A stretch of 64,000 nt of DNA from Salibaculum halophilum (GCF_002094885.1 NZ_MSIT01000002.1:1-64000); one strand, 5' to 3'; numbered from the stretch's first letter, positions 17,837-27,135 are shown. The notes: generated by a model not told the origin, from the letters alone. Numbers and translations: made by a program.

Positions 17837-18406
17837 ATAGACGTAGAAGGCCCCGTACCCGCCGTGGCGGGCGTGCGCCTCGCTGACCTGCAGGACAACC
17901 GGGCCAAGGGGCGGCATCCGCAGCCATTGCGGGACCTGGTGGCGCAGAACGCCCAAGCGGGTCGGGATCGGATCGCCGGTGTCGCGGTGCTTGCCCTTGC
18001 CGGTGATGACCAGCACCAGACGCCGCCCGGCCGCCTGCGAGGACAGGATGAAGGACATCAGTTCGGGATGCGCCTGCGCGAGGGTCATACCGTGCAGGTC
18101 AAGGCGCGCCTCGGGCCGGAGCTTGCCGCGCTTGAGCTTGCCGTGAGTCTTGCGATCCATCGCCAAGGGGGCTTGGCCCAGCTGGTCGCTTAGAGACGGC
18201 AGAAGGTCATGATCGCCGGAATGGTCGATTTTTTCACCGACGCGGAAGGGGGAAACCGGGGTAGTCGTGTCCGGTTCCGATTTGCCACCCGGAGGGGGCC
18301 GATCTGTCAGGCGCGAACCGGATCGCTCCTCCAGGGGTTTGGCCGTGCGCGCCACCCGGTCCCAGAGATCCCGCTCCTCGGGTGAGAGATGGCGTGGCCG
18401 TTTCAT
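17819..18406 (-). CDS. Smr-domain DNA/RNA endonuclease-like protein
   Basis: This 195-residue protein has a charged N-terminal part (MKRPRHLSPEERDLWDRVARTAKP) and a C-terminal Smr domain (about 105-193). The latter shows DLHGMTLAQAH, the GKGKH loop and a final SEAHARHGGYGAFYVYLRR. Smr domains, also found at the end of MutS2, cut nucleic acids; stand-alone bacterial versions are poorly characterised. The start ATG overlaps the mltA stop by four bases, so it is co-translated after timA and mltA. Its end overlaps the convergent MFS gene. Confidence 0.88.
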   Translation of the reverse strand: MKRPRHLSPEERDLWDRVARTAKPLEERSGSRLTDRPPPGGKSEPDTTTPVSPFRVGEKIDHSGDHDLLPSLSDQLGQAPLAMDRKTHGKLKRGKLRPEARLDLHGMTLAQAHPELMSFILSSQAAGRRLVLVITGKGKHRDTGDPIPTRLGVLRHQVPQWLRMPPLGPVVLQVSEAHARHGGYGAFYVYLRRRG

Positions 18407-19446
18407 TGCACGGTTCGGGGCGCCAGGGCCAGGGCACGTTGAATCGGCATCAGCACGATCATCCGGCCGCCATCGCGGATACGCCCGGCGCGCCGCCCCG
18501 CGGCGTCGCCGGTGCCGATGAAGATATCGGCTCGCTGCGCCCCCTTTATGGCCGAGCCGGTATCTTGCGCGACCATCAGCCGGGCCAGCGGGGCGTCGCC
18601 TGTCGTCTCGATCCAGACAGGGCTGCCGAGGGGAGCCATGTCCGGGTCAACGGCGATGGTGCGGCCCGGTGTGACGGGCCTGCCCATGGCACCGATGGGG
18701 CCCTGATCGGGAGGAACGTCCTCGATTTCGCGGAAGAAGACAAAGCTGTCGTTGGTCCAGAGCAATTCCCGGCCGGCTTCGGGATTGCGCCGGACCCAGG
18801 ACCGGATCACGTCGGCCGAAACCTGGTGGGTCTCATAGACACCGCGCCGCACCAGCTCCGATCCGACCGAGGAATAGTCGTGTCCGTTCGTGCCGCCATA
18901 ACCGACGCGGATCACGGAGCCGTCGTCCAGCCGGACGCGCCCCGACCCCTGGACCTGTAGGAAGAACACGTCCACCGGATCGTCAATCCACGCGATTTCC
19001 AGCCCTTTGGCATCCAGCGCCGCGCCTTGCTCGATCTCGCGGCGGGTCAGCCAGGGCTCGTTGATCCCGTCGGGCTTCCGGTAAAGCGGATATTGATAAG
19101 GGCCGCCCCGACGTCGCGCGCCGTGCAGTTCGGGTTCGTAATAGCCGGTGAACAAGGTATCCCGGCCATCCTCGATCAGCACGGGGGCAAAGAGCGTCTC
19201 GAAGAAACCCCGCGCCTCCTGCCCCTGCCGGGCCAAATCGCAGAGAGTGACCCAATCCGCGGCTTGCATGTCCGCGCAGGTGATCAGGAAGACGTCAAGG
19301 CCCGCCTGATGATCATCCTCGGTCCAGCCGCGCAGATCGGAAAAATCCAGCAAGGTATAGGTCTCATCAGCCATGACGGGCCCGCCTGAAAGGCCAAGCG
19401 CAAGGAGAGCCGGGGCGACACGCCATCCTTTCGCTTTGCCGGTCAT
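18403..19446 (-). CDS. mltA: Membrane-bound lytic murein transglycosylase A
   Basis: This 347-residue peptidoglycan hydrolase cleaves the MurNAc-GlcNAc bond with 1,6-anhydro formation. A signal peptide of about 26 residues ends near GGPVMA-DE; no lipobox Cys is visible, so it may be soluble in the periplasm. MltA signatures present are FTGYYEPELHGARR, VQGSGRVRLDDG and GGTNGHDYSS. The C-terminal 3D domain reads VAQDTGSAIKGAQRADIF...GTGDAAGRRAG and carries the catalytic Asp. It overlaps both neighbours by four bases in the timA-mltA-smr operon. Confidence 0.93.
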   Translation of the reverse strand: MTGKAKGWRVAPALLALGLSGGPVMADETYTLLDFSDLRGWTEDDHQAGLDVFLITCADMQAADWVTLCDLARQGQEARGFFETLFAPVLIEDGRDTLFTGYYEPELHGARRRGGPYQYPLYRKPDGINEPWLTRREIEQGAALDAKGLEIAWIDDPVDVFFLQVQGSGRVRLDDGSVIRVGYGGTNGHDYSSVGSELVRRGVYETHQVSADVIRSWVRRNPEAGRELLWTNDSFVFFREIEDVPPDQGPIGAMGRPVTPGRTIAVDPDMAPLGSPVWIETTGDAPLARLMVAQDTGSAIKGAQRADIFIGTGDAAGRRAGRIRDGGRMIVLMPIQRALALAPRTVQ

Positions 19447-20102
19447 CCGCCCGTTGCGACAAGCGTCCAGTTCGGGTCCGAGGTGCCCATCTTCCGGGCA
19501 AAGGTCCAGACATCACGCTGACGCTTGATATCGCTGGGCGACCCCTCGATGACTTCGCCGGCATTGTCGCGGACGACCGAGGTCATCTCGCCCAGAAAGC
19601 GCACGCTCAGCTCCGCCTCATTCGTCATCTCGTCGAAATCGGCGTCCACCAGCCGAAGCTCGGAGACGCCAACGAAAGTGAACTCGATATCCAGTTCTTG
19701 TTCACGCCGGGTTTCCACGACTTCGGCGAAGGCATCATAGACATCTTCGGACAGGAACGGCTTGATATCTTCCATGGCGCCCTGCTCAAAGGACGTGAGG
19801 ATCATTTCATAAGCACCGCGGGCGCCTTGCAGGAACTCGTTGACCGAAAAACTGTTGTCGACCCGCTTCATCTTGGCGAGGGCCTTGGCGGCGTCGCTGT
19901 CTTCGGGGACGTTGTCGATGATGTCGTGGTCCGGCCCGCTCTCGATGACCTCCAGCTCGGGGCCCTGGCGCTGGTTGTCGGGCTGGCGCGGGACCGGCGG
20001 CTTCTCGAAACCCTCACGGGTCCCCAGAACACTCCGCAACCGGAGGATCAGGAAAATGGCGATCCCGGCGAGAACCAGGAGTTGTAGAATGGGCGAATTC
20101 AT
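19443..20102 (-). CDS. timA: Tim44/TimA-family inner-membrane protein
   Basis: This 219-residue protein has one N-terminal membrane anchor (about residues 5-22, LQLLVLAGIAIFLIL), an acidic linker and a C-terminal Tim44-like domain. The domain runs from about residue 75 (VDNSFSVNEFLQGARGAYEMIL) to the end (DVWTFARKMGTSDPNWTLVATGG). The family is the bacterial relative of mitochondrial Tim44, found in alphaproteobacteria near secB and maf; its exact role is unsettled. It is first in the minus-strand timA-mltA-smr operon and divergent from fxsA, with 111 bp between. Confidence 0.9.
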   Translation of the reverse strand: MNSPILQLLVLAGIAIFLILRLRSVLGTREGFEKPPVPRQPDNQRQGPELEVIESGPDHDIIDNVPEDSDAAKALAKMKRVDNSFSVNEFLQGARGAYEMILTSFEQGAMEDIKPFLSEDVYDAFAEVVETRREQELDIEFTFVGVSELRLVDADFDEMTNEAELSVRFLGEMTSVVRDNAGEVIEGSPSDIKRQRDVWTFARKMGTSDPNWTLVATGG

Positions 20103-20213
20103 GGATCTCTCTCTTGCGGATGTAGCAACCTTGGCCTGCCGACCCTATGTAAGGGCGAGACAGGTCCAAGTCCACCTCGGGACCTGCCAACACCTGCCAC
20201 TGAGGGGATCTGA

Positions 20214-20711
20214 ATGCCGCTTTTTCTTTTGTTCGTCGCGATTCCGCTGCTGGAGATCACGCTGTTCATTCAGCTGGGCGGGCTGATCGGCTTGGGCTGG
20301 ACGCTGTTCATCGTCGTCGCCACCGCGATCCTCGGGGCGGCCATGGTCCGCAGTCAGGGGGCCATGGCGATGGACCGGCTGCGGCGCGCGATGGCCGATC
20401 TCGACGACCCCTCGGAGCCGCTAGCGCATGGCGCGATGATCCTGTTTTCCGGAGCGCTGCTTCTGACGCCGGGCTTCTTTACCGACGCCGTGGGCTTTGC
20501 CCTGCTGATCCCGGGTGTCCGTCAGACGCTGTTCACCTGGGCACGCAAACGCGTGCGGATGCACTCCTTCCAGATGGGCCGTGGTGGAGCCGCGGACGGC
20601 GCACGCCCCGGCAGCCGACCACCTGAGGACAGGGTTGTCGATGCCGATTTCGAGGACATACCGCCGGAGCAGCCGCCGCGCCAAGACGGATCAGGATGGA
20701 CGCGTCACTGA
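20214..20711 (+). CDS. fxsA: FxsA family membrane protein
   Basis: This 165-residue protein has four hydrophobic segments in the first 115 residues, starting PLFLLFVAIPLLEITLFIQLG, followed by the family signature GWTLFIVVATAILGAAMVRSQG. The tail is soluble and Gly/Pro-rich. FxsA is an inner-membrane protein whose overproduction relieves F-plasmid exclusion of phage T7; the native role is unclear. It lies upstream of secB in the same direction and is divergent from timA. Confidence 0.9.
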   Translation: MPLFLLFVAIPLLEITLFIQLGGLIGLGWTLFIVVATAILGAAMVRSQGAMAMDRLRRAMADLDDPSEPLAHGAMILFSGALLLTPGFFTDAVGFALLIPGVRQTLFTWARKRVRMHSFQMGRGGAADGARPGSRPPEDRVVDADFEDIPPEQPPRQDGSGWTRH

Positions 20712-20782
20712 TCCTCTGGCCATTGAGGCCGGTGCGGTAGGCTGCTACGAGGCGCGCAATCGCATGAACCAGGAGCGTCCCG

Positions 20783-21292
20783 ATGGCCGAGAACGAGAAT
20801 GGTGCTTCCGACGGCACCGCCGCCACGCAGCAGCAAGCGCCGCAGATCAAGAACAAGATCCTCGCACAGTATACCCGTGACATTTCGTTCGAGAACGTCA
20901 TGGCGCAAAACGGTGTCGACGGCGAGGTGAAGCCCGAGATCAAGGTCGAGGTCAGTCTCGACGGACGCAAGCGCAGCACCGAGAATCAGTACGAGGTCAT
21001 CACCAAGATGAAGGTGACCTCGACCAATCAGGGCACGGACAACACGTTGTTCCTGCTGGAACTGGAGTATGCCGGGATTTTCCAAGTCGAGGGCGTGCCG
21101 GATGACCAGCTTCATCCCTTCCTTCTGATCGAGTGCCCGCGTCAGACCTTCCCTTTCGTGCGCCGGATCGTCAGCGACGTGACCCGCGACGGTGGGTTCC
21201 CGCCGCTGAACCTGGAACAGATCGATTTCCTGGCGCTCTACCGCCAGCAAATAGCCCAGCGCCAGCAGCAACAGCAGCAGGCCGACGCCTGA
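20783..21292 (+). CDS. secB: Protein-export chaperone SecB
   Basis: This 169-residue acidic chaperone keeps precursors unfolded for SecA and the Sec translocon. It begins MAENENGASDGTAATQQQAP, with AGGAG upstream. SecB core features include QYTRDISFEN, VSLDGRKRSTENQYEVITKMKV, ECPRQTFPFVRRIVSDVTRDGGFPPL and the Gln-rich tail. It is followed after three bases by the convergent dnaQ stop. Confidence 0.96.
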   Translation: MAENENGASDGTAATQQQAPQIKNKILAQYTRDISFENVMAQNGVDGEVKPEIKVEVSLDGRKRSTENQYEVITKMKVTSTNQGTDNTLFLLELEYAGIFQVEGVPDDQLHPFLLIECPRQTFPFVRRIVSDVTRDGGFPPLNLEQIDFLALYRQQIAQRQQQQQQADA

Positions 21293-21295
21293 TCC

Positions 21296-22027
21296 TCAGG
21301 CACCCAGTGTTTTCCATAGGGCGTCCGCACCCAGCGTTTCGACAAAGGCGGTGTGGGCGTCCTTTTCGGCGGGCGTCAGACGCGGCCGGAGGGGTCGTTG
21401 CCGGGGCTTCGGGCGCCAAGTCTGGTCCGCGACCGTCGTCTGATCCGCCGCGGCATTGGAAAGAACCAGTCCCGGCTGCCGACCCCCGATCAGTTCGAGG
21501 TAAACCTCGGCCAGGATTTCACTGTCCAGAAGCGCCCCGTGCAATGTGCGGGCGGTGTTGTCGATGTTGAAACGTCGGCAGAGCGCATCGAGCGAGGCCG
21601 GTGATCCGGGATACTTTCGCCGGGCCATATCGAGCGTGTCGATGGCCTGGCCCCAGGAAATTTGCCCCAGACTGGCCCAGCCCAGTTCCGCGTTGAGAAA
21701 CTTCATGTCGAAGGCGGCATTGTGGATGACGAGCTTGGCATCCCCGATGAAATCGAGGAACGCCTGCCCCACGGACGCGAACACCGGCTTGTCGCGCAAC
21801 GTGACCTCGCCCGGGGTGGCGCCGCGCGGCGGATCCAAAAGATCGGGCCCGATGCCGTGCACCTCGAAAGCGGATTGCGGCATGTCCCGGCCCGGGTTCA
21901 CGTATTGGTGATACGTTCGGCCGGTCGGCATGTGATTGACGAGTTCGATCGCACCGATCTCGACAAGGCGGTCGCCCTGCTCGGGGTCAAAGCCCGTGGT
22001 TTCTGTATCAAGGACGATTTCACGCAT
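21296..22027 (-). CDS. dnaQ: DNA polymerase III epsilon subunit (3'-5' proofreading exonuclease)
   Basis: This 243-residue DEDDh exonuclease proofreads for the replicative polymerase. Exo I is LDTETTGFDP (Asp7, Glu9), exo II is around HNAAFDMKFLNAEL, and exo III is HGALLDSEILAEVY with the catalytic His. The C-terminal part after about residue 185 should bind the alpha subunit. Its start overlaps the end of coaE by eight bases, making it the last gene of the maf-aroE-coaE-dnaQ operon. Confidence 0.95.
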   Translation of the reverse strand: MREIVLDTETTGFDPEQGDRLVEIGAIELVNHMPTGRTYHQYVNPGRDMPQSAFEVHGIGPDLLDPPRGATPGEVTLRDKPVFASVGQAFLDFIGDAKLVIHNAAFDMKFLNAELGWASLGQISWGQAIDTLDMARRKYPGSPASLDALCRRFNIDNTARTLHGALLDSEILAEVYLELIGGRQPGLVLSNAAADQTTVADQTWRPKPRQRPLRPRLTPAEKDAHTAFVETLGADALWKTLGA

Positions 22028-22610
22028 GATCCCCTCTCAGCCTTGCCAGCAGTGATCGGACCTTCGCCCGGGTGTCGTCAAGCGTCAGCGTTTCGATCAC
22101 GTGGTCGGCGCGCACCCGTTTCTCGGCATCGGGCATCTGGCGCGACACGAGATCGTTGAACTGGGCCTCGGTCATGCCGGGGCGAGACAGGACACGGGCC
22201 TTTTGTACATCGGCCGGGGCCGAAACGCAGAGCGTGACGTCAAGCCAGGTCTCGGCGCCCGTCTCGAACAAAAGCGGGATATCGAAAACAAGGATCTGGG
22301 CTTGGCAATGTCGGTCCAGGAAGGCCTGCCGGTCGGCGGCCACCAGGGGGTGAACGATGGATTCCAGCAGCGCGTAGTTTTCCGGTGACTCCTCAAGCAT
22401 TGCCTTGAGTCGGTCGCGCGAGACCGCCCCATCGACAACAGCGTCGGGAAAGGCCCGCTCGATATCGGGAACAGCCATGCCCCCGCGCGCATAGAGCCGA
22501 TGGACGGCGGCATCCGCGTCCCAGACAGGGACGCCCTCCTCGGCGAACATACGGGCGGTGGTGCTCTTGCCCATGCCGATGGAACCGGTGAGTCCGACCA
22601 GGCATGTCAT
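22020..22610 (-). CDS. coaE: Dephospho-CoA kinase
   Basis: This 196-residue P-loop kinase catalyses the last step of coenzyme A synthesis. The P-loop is LTGSIGMGKSTTARMF, followed by the substrate-binding VWDADAAVHRLY, the HPLV block in ESIVHPLVAADRQAF, and DIPLLFETGAE. The length is standard. It overlaps aroE by four bases and dnaQ by eight, so it is embedded in a tightly coupled minus-strand operon. Confidence 0.95.
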   Translation of the reverse strand: MTCLVGLTGSIGMGKSTTARMFAEEGVPVWDADAAVHRLYARGGMAVPDIERAFPDAVVDGAVSRDRLKAMLEESPENYALLESIVHPLVAADRQAFLDRHCQAQILVFDIPLLFETGAETWLDVTLCVSAPADVQKARVLSRPGMTEAQFNDLVSRQMPDAEKRVRADHVIETLTLDDTRAKVRSLLARLRGDHA

Positions 22611-23440
22611 CCCAGAACCGCGGCGCGCGTCTCATCATCGACGACCGGCCGGACGCCGAACCAACGCTCGAACCCAGGAACAGCCTGGTGCAGCAACATG
22701 CCGAGGCCATCGACGGTCGTGCAGCCCATCGCTTCCGCCTCTCGCAGAAGGCGGGTTTGCAGGGGGGAATAAACAAGGTCAGTCACAACGGCATCACGCC
22801 GCAATCCGTCGAGCGGTACGCGCAGGTCCGGTTGTCCAGTCATGCCGAGCGAGCTCGTGTTCACGACGGTGGTGGCGTCCTCAAGCATGTTTCCGGCCTG
22901 GACCCACTCCACAACGGTGATCCGGGAGCCGAATTCGGAACGCAAGGCATCAGCGCGCGCGCGCGTCCGGTTGCTGAGCAGGATTTCCGTAACGCCAGCC
23001 TCGATGAGCGATGTAAGAACAGCACGCGCTGCACCGCCCGCGCCGAGGACAGCAGCCGGGCCGATGGCCGGCTTCCAGCCGGGCGCTTTTTGTCGAAGGT
23101 TTGCCACGAACCCGTAGCCATCCGTATTGTCCGCGTGAATTTTTCCATCGCGACGGAATATGATCGTGTTCGCAGCTCCGATTAGCGCGGCACGGTCCGT
23201 GACCAGATCGGCAATGTCGAGCACGGCTTCCTTGTGCGGGATCGTGACGTTGACGCCGGCAAATCCCATGGATGGTAACGTGCGGATTACCTGGCAGAGG
23301 TCCGCCTCGGCAACATGGAGGGGAACATAATGGCCCGCACGTTCATACCTCGTGAGCCAGTGGTGGAACAGGCGCGGAGATCTGGAATGTGCGACGGGGT
23401 TGCCCAGCACCCCGGCCAAGGGAATATGGGTGTCGGTCAT
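22607..23440 (-). CDS. aroE: Shikimate dehydrogenase (NADP+)
   Basis: This 277-residue enzyme reduces 3-dehydroshikimate in aromatic amino acid synthesis. The shikimate-binding SRSPRLFHHWL is near residue 20, the catalytic Lys is in NVTIPHKEAVLD (about 66-70), and the Asp is in NTDGYGFVANL. The nucleotide-binding GAGGAARAVL and the NRTRARAD loop point to NADP. It overlaps maf and coaE by four bases each. Confidence 0.95.
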   Translation of the reverse strand: MTDTHIPLAGVLGNPVAHSRSPRLFHHWLTRYERAGHYVPLHVAEADLCQVIRTLPSMGFAGVNVTIPHKEAVLDIADLVTDRAALIGAANTIIFRRDGKIHADNTDGYGFVANLRQKAPGWKPAIGPAAVLGAGGAARAVLTSLIEAGVTEILLSNRTRARADALRSEFGSRITVVEWVQAGNMLEDATTVVNTSSLGMTGQPDLRVPLDGLRRDAVVTDLVYSPLQTRLLREAEAMGCTTVDGLGMLLHQAVPGFERWFGVRPVVDDETRAAVLG

Positions 23441-24036
23441 GACTGCACTGTTCCGCGAAGTGCCAGATAAGACAAGAGTTCAAGAAGCGGCAAACCCTGC
23501 ACGGTGAAGTGGTCGCCCGTGATGTTGCTGAACAGCCTGATTCCTTCCTCTTCGATCTTGTAACAGCCGACAGACCAGCGGATGCTTTCCCAGTTTCGGG
23601 CGACATAATCATCTCGGTAAGCATCGGAAAAGGCGCGCATGGTCAGACGCGCTACGCCAACATGGCGCCAGACCGGCTCGGAGTCTTCGTACAAAACCGC
23701 GGCGGAGAGTAGTTGATGTGTTGCGCGCCGCAGCCGGGCGAGTTGGTCACACGCCTCCTCGGGGCTTTGCGGTTTCGACAACACGGACCCGCCGTGGGCG
23801 AGGACCTGATCGCACCCGAGAACCAAAGCGTCGGGGACTTTTTGCGATACCTTGCGGGCTTTCATCTCAGCCAAAGCATCGGCGATGTCCCGCGGCATGG
23901 CGTCCGCCTGCACCATGGATGCCTTGAGCGCGTCTTCGTCGACGCGCGCCGGAATCGGTTGGTGGTCTACCCCGGCCGCATGCAGCATCTGTGACCGGAT
24001 TTCGGATGCAGAGGCGAGGACAAGCGTGTCTTTCAT
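23437..24036 (-). CDS. maf: Maf family nucleoside triphosphate pyrophosphatase
   Basis: This 199-residue house-cleaning pyrophosphatase hydrolyses non-canonical or pyrimidine nucleoside triphosphates and is linked to septum control in some bacteria. It shows LASASEIRSQMLHAAG near the start, the acidic VLGCDQVLAHGGSVLSKP motif, and ALRGTVQS at the end. It is first in the maf-aroE-coaE-dnaQ operon and divergent from rho across a 514-bp gap. Which Maf subfamily it belongs to (dTTP- or m7GTP-type) was not decided. Confidence 0.92.
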   Translation of the reverse strand: MKDTLVLASASEIRSQMLHAAGVDHQPIPARVDEDALKASMVQADAMPRDIADALAEMKARKVSQKVPDALVLGCDQVLAHGGSVLSKPQSPEEACDQLARLRRATHQLLSAAVLYEDSEPVWRHVGVARLTMRAFSDAYRDDYVARNWESIRWSVGCYKIEEEGIRLFSNITGDHFTVQGLPLLELLSYLALRGTVQS

Positions 24037-24550
24037 GTGGATATCCCAGTGTGCTTATCGGTGCGGAAGCGGCGGAGCGATCCCGTTGAAACTTCCGGCC
24101 AGCGGGGGCTGGTGGAAAGTCCGGGTCTTGTCCGTGACTTCAGAGCATTTGTCCACGGGGGACAGGGAGGAATCCAGGCTGTGTATAACTTAGGCCAGAC
24201 ATGGCCAATCTCGGAAAGGCAAGAGGGATACTCTCAGGTATTAGAAAAAATAATTTCTTAAAAACAATGCCTTAAAATATTTTCTGTTTCCTCTGTCACA
24301 TTATCAAGTCGCTGGTCAGGTGGGGATGAAAGCGAGGAAAACAACCCGACACGGAGTTTTCCACTCCCCTACAACAATTACAGCACCTTTATATTTTTTC
24401 TGTGATGAAGGGGGCTCAACACGCCAAGCTGCCAATACGGACGGTGCTTGACTTGCTGTCAGGATGCACATAGTCGGATAAAGTTCCGTCCGGAATATCG
24501 ACATCCCATGACATTGAAGCATTGCTGTTTGTTTCAACAGGAGACGACCC
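24037..24550. other. maf-rho intergenic region, candidate chromosomal replication origin
   Basis: No plausible gene lies in these 514 bp. The stretch 24241-24300 has 46 A/T of 60 bases in an otherwise GC-rich chromosome, and a second A/T run lies at 24385-24400. TGTGTATAA at 24180-24188 is a perfect relaxed DnaA box (TTATNCACA, reverse strand). TTGTCCACG (24149-24157) and TTTTCCACT (24357-24365) match at 7 of 9 positions. The neighbours (maf-aroE-coaE-dnaQ, secB, timA, rho, mnmE, mnmG, parAB) are those that surround oriC in many alphaproteobacteria. The promoters of maf and rho must also be here. Confidence 0.5.
24448..24476 (+). promoter_or_regulatory. Possible rho promoter
   Basis: TTGACT (24448-24453) is a good -35 element. 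Seventeen bases later, TAGTCG is only a weak -10. The position, about 75 bp before the rho start, is right for a leader, but the -10 is poor, so confidence is low. Confidence 0.28.
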
Positions 24551-25825
24551 TTGTCCGACCAACGCCTGAACCTGTCTGACTTGAAGGCGCAAAGCCCCAA
24601 GGACCTTCTTTCCATGGCCGAGGAGCTTGAAATCGAGAACGCTTCGACCATGCGCAAGGGCGAGATGATGTTCTCGATCCTGCGGGAACGGGCGGACGAT
24701 GACTGGATCATCGGTGGCGATGGTGTCCTGGAAGTCTTGCAGGACGGGTTCGGTTTTCTGCGCTCGCCCGAGGCGAATTACCTGCCCGGCCCCGACGACA
24801 TCTACGTGAGCCCCGAGATGATCAAGAAATTCTCCTTGCGGACGGGCGATACAGTTGCCGGCGTGATCAAGGAGCCAAACGATACCGAACGCTATTTCGG
24901 CTTGATCACGGTTGAGTCGATCAACTTTTCGGATCCGGACAAGGCCCGGCACAAGGTTGCGTTCGACAACCTGACTCCGCTCTACCCCGACGAGCGCCTC
25001 AACATGGAGATCGAAGACGACCCGACAGTCAAGGACCGGTCGGCACGGATCATCGACCTCGTGGCGCCGATCGGGAAAGGGCAGCGATCTTTGATCGTCG
25101 CACCGCCGCGCACCGGCAAGACCGTTCTGTTGCAGAATATAGCGCATTCGATCGAACATAATCACCCCGAATGCTACCTCATCGTTCTGCTGATCGACGA
25201 GCGTCCGGAAGAGGTGACGGACATGCAGCGATCGGTGAAGGGCGAGGTGATTTCCTCGACCTTCGATGAACCCGCGACCCGGCATGTCGGGGTTTCCGAG
25301 ATGGTGATCGAAAAAGCCAAGCGGCTCGTCGAACACAAGCGGGACGTTGTGATCTTGCTGGACTCGATCACTCGCCTTGGCCGCGCCTACAACACGACCG
25401 TGCCAAGCTCGGGCAAGGTGCTCACCGGTGGTGTCGATGCGAACGCCCTGCAGCGGCCCAAGCGGTTCTTCGGTGCCGCGCGGAACATCGAGGAAGGGGG
25501 GTCCCTGACGATCATCTCGACGGCGCTGATCGACACGGGCAGCCGCATGGACGAGGTTATTTTTGAGGAGTTCAAGGGCACCGGGAACAGTGAGATCGTT
25601 CTTGACCGGAAGGTTGCTGACAAACGAGTCTTCCCGGCGATGGATATCCTGAAGTCGGGGACGCGGAAAGAGGACCTCCTGATCGAGAAAGCGGACCTTC
25701 AGAAGACCTTCGTGCTCCGGCGTATCCTGAATCCCATGGGCACGACGGATGCGATCGAGTTCCTTATCTCGAAACTCAAGCAGACGAAGACAAATGCGGA
25801 TTTCTTCGAATCGATGAATACCTGA
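24551..25825 (+). CDS. rho: Transcription termination factor Rho
   Basis: This 424-residue hexameric RNA helicase releases transcripts. The start is a TTG at 24551 with AGGAGA ten bases upstream; the product begins (M)[19 protein letters not shown] as in other alphaproteobacteria, and no nearby ATG fits. The N-terminal RNA-binding domain carries [19 protein letters not shown]. The ATPase has Walker [16 protein letters not shown], Walker [17 protein letters not shown], and the Q and R loops [23 protein letters not shown]. mnmE follows after 19 bp. A rare start codon and a long leader suit the autoregulation of Rho known in other bacteria. Confidence 0.96.
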   Translation: MSDQRLNLSDLKAQSPKDLLSMAEELEIENASTMRKGEMMFSILRERADDDWIIGGDGVLEVLQDGFGFLRSPEANYLPGPDDIYVSPEMIKKFSLRTGDTVAGVIKEPNDTERYFGLITVESINFSDPDKARHKVAFDNLTPLYPDERLNMEIEDDPTVKDRSARIIDLVAPIGKGQRSLIVAPPRTGKTVLLQNIAHSIEHNHPECYLIVLLIDERPEEVTDMQRSVKGEVISSTFDEPATRHVGVSEMVIEKAKRLVEHKRDVVILLDSITRLGRAYNTTVPSSGKVLTGGVDANALQRPKRFFGAARNIEEGGSLTIISTALIDTGSRMDEVIFEEFKGTGNSEIVLDRKVADKRVFPAMDILKSGTRKEDLLIEKADLQKTFVLRRILNPMGTTDAIEFLISKLKQTKTNADFFESMNT

Positions 25826-25844
25826 GACCACTGGAGGAGACGGG

Positions 25845-27131
25845 ATGGACACCATATTTGCCCAGGCGACGGCTGCGGGCAAAGCCGGGATCTCCGTCAT
25901 CCGGGTTTCGGGACCTGATGCACTCTCGAGTGGCCTTGCTTTTGGTGTTCGGCTGGATCCTATTGACAGGAAGGTTTCGCGGCTTTTGGACGGGGATGGC
26001 GCGCTGATCGACATCGCGTTCCTCCTGTCGTTCAAAGCAGGGCACAGCTTTACCGGTGAGCCGGTCGTCGAGTTTCATACGCATGGATCGCAGGTGATTG
26101 TGTCCCGGGTCCTGAACCGGCTGTCGGAGGCGGGGTTTCGTCCGGCGGAACCTGGCGAATTCACGCGGCGCGCCCTGGAGACAGGTCAGCTGGATCTGAG
26201 CCAGGTCGAAGGCCTGGCCGATTTGATCGACGCCGAGACCGAAGAGCAGAGGCGTCAGGCTGTCAGGGTGTTCGACGGGGCGCTCGGCGGCCTCGTTGAA
26301 GAGTGGCGGTCGAAGCTGGTCCGTGCGGCGGCATTGCTGGAAGCCACGATCGATTTCGCCGACGAAGATGTGCCCGAGAACGTTTTTCCGGAAGTGCAGA
26401 ATCTGTTGGTGTCGGTACATGGCGAACTAGAAAGTGAGGCCGAAGGGGCCGACGTTCGGGAGCGGGTGCGTGATGGGTTCGAAGTTGCGATCGTCGGGGC
26501 GCCCAACACCGGGAAGTCCACGCTCTTGAATCGCCTGGCGGGGCGAGACGCGGCGATCACCTCGGAGCACGCGGGAACGACGCGGGATGTGATTGAGGTC
26601 CGCATGGATCTCAAGGGCTTGCCCGTGACGATTCTTGACACAGCGGGTCTGCGTGATGCCAAGGACGATGTTGAGCGGATCGGGATAGATATGGGCAGGA
26701 AGCGAGCTTCCGCGGCGGATTTGCGCATCTACCTGCTGGAATCTATTGACGAGCCGGTCAGTCCGCTTTCACCGGACGATATCATTGTCCTCTCGAAGGC
26801 GGATCGCCATGTTGATCTGTCAATGCCGGCTGTTTCCGGGCATACGGGCCTTGGGATGGATGATTTGGTCGGCCGTGTTGCGACAATGCTGTCGGATCGT
26901 GTGCGTTCAACAGGAACAGCGACGCGGGCGCGACATGCGGCCGCTCTTCGCGACGGCGTCTCGTGGATAGGCGGGGTGTTGGAGCGTTTGTCGGCAAATG
27001 ATATCGACAACGTGGATATCTTGGCAGAGGATGTCAGGGCTGCGATACGGGCGCTGGATATGCTTGTCGGTCGTGTGGATGTGGAAACGCTGCTCGATGA
27101 GATATTCACGAGCTTTTGCATAGGAAAGTAA
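25845..27131 (+). CDS. mnmE: tRNA modification GTPase MnmE (TrmE)
   Basis: This 428-residue GTPase works with MnmG to install cmnm5 on U34 of tRNAs. The N-terminal folate-binding domain (MDTIFAQATAAGKAGISVIRVSG) is followed by a helical part. An inserted G domain shows GAPNTGKSTLLNRLAG (G1), HAGTTRD (G2), DTAGLR (G3) and LSKADR (G4). The end, CIGK, holds the essential Cys of the C-terminal CxGK motif. AGGAGA precedes the ATG. mnmG starts 12 bp later, so the two partner subunits are made from one transcript. Confidence 0.96.
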   Translation: MDTIFAQATAAGKAGISVIRVSGPDALSSGLAFGVRLDPIDRKVSRLLDGDGALIDIAFLLSFKAGHSFTGEPVVEFHTHGSQVIVSRVLNRLSEAGFRPAEPGEFTRRALETGQLDLSQVEGLADLIDAETEEQRRQAVRVFDGALGGLVEEWRSKLVRAAALLEATIDFADEDVPENVFPEVQNLLVSVHGELESEAEGADVRERVRDGFEVAIVGAPNTGKSTLLNRLAGRDAAITSEHAGTTRDVIEVRMDLKGLPVTILDTAGLRDAKDDVERIGIDMGRKRASAADLRIYLLESIDEPVSPLSPDDIIVLSKADRHVDLSMPAVSGHTGLGMDDLVGRVATMLSDRVRSTGTATRARHAAALRDGVSWIGGVLERLSANDIDNVDILAEDVRAAIRALDMLVGRVDVETLLDEIFTSFCIGK

Positions 27132-27135
27132 GGAG

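Noticed and set aside
24258-24275. TTAA-N10-TTAA in the candidate origin as a CtrA site
   Set aside because: The spacing is ten rather than seven bases and the second half lacks the final C, so it does not fit the CtrA consensus.
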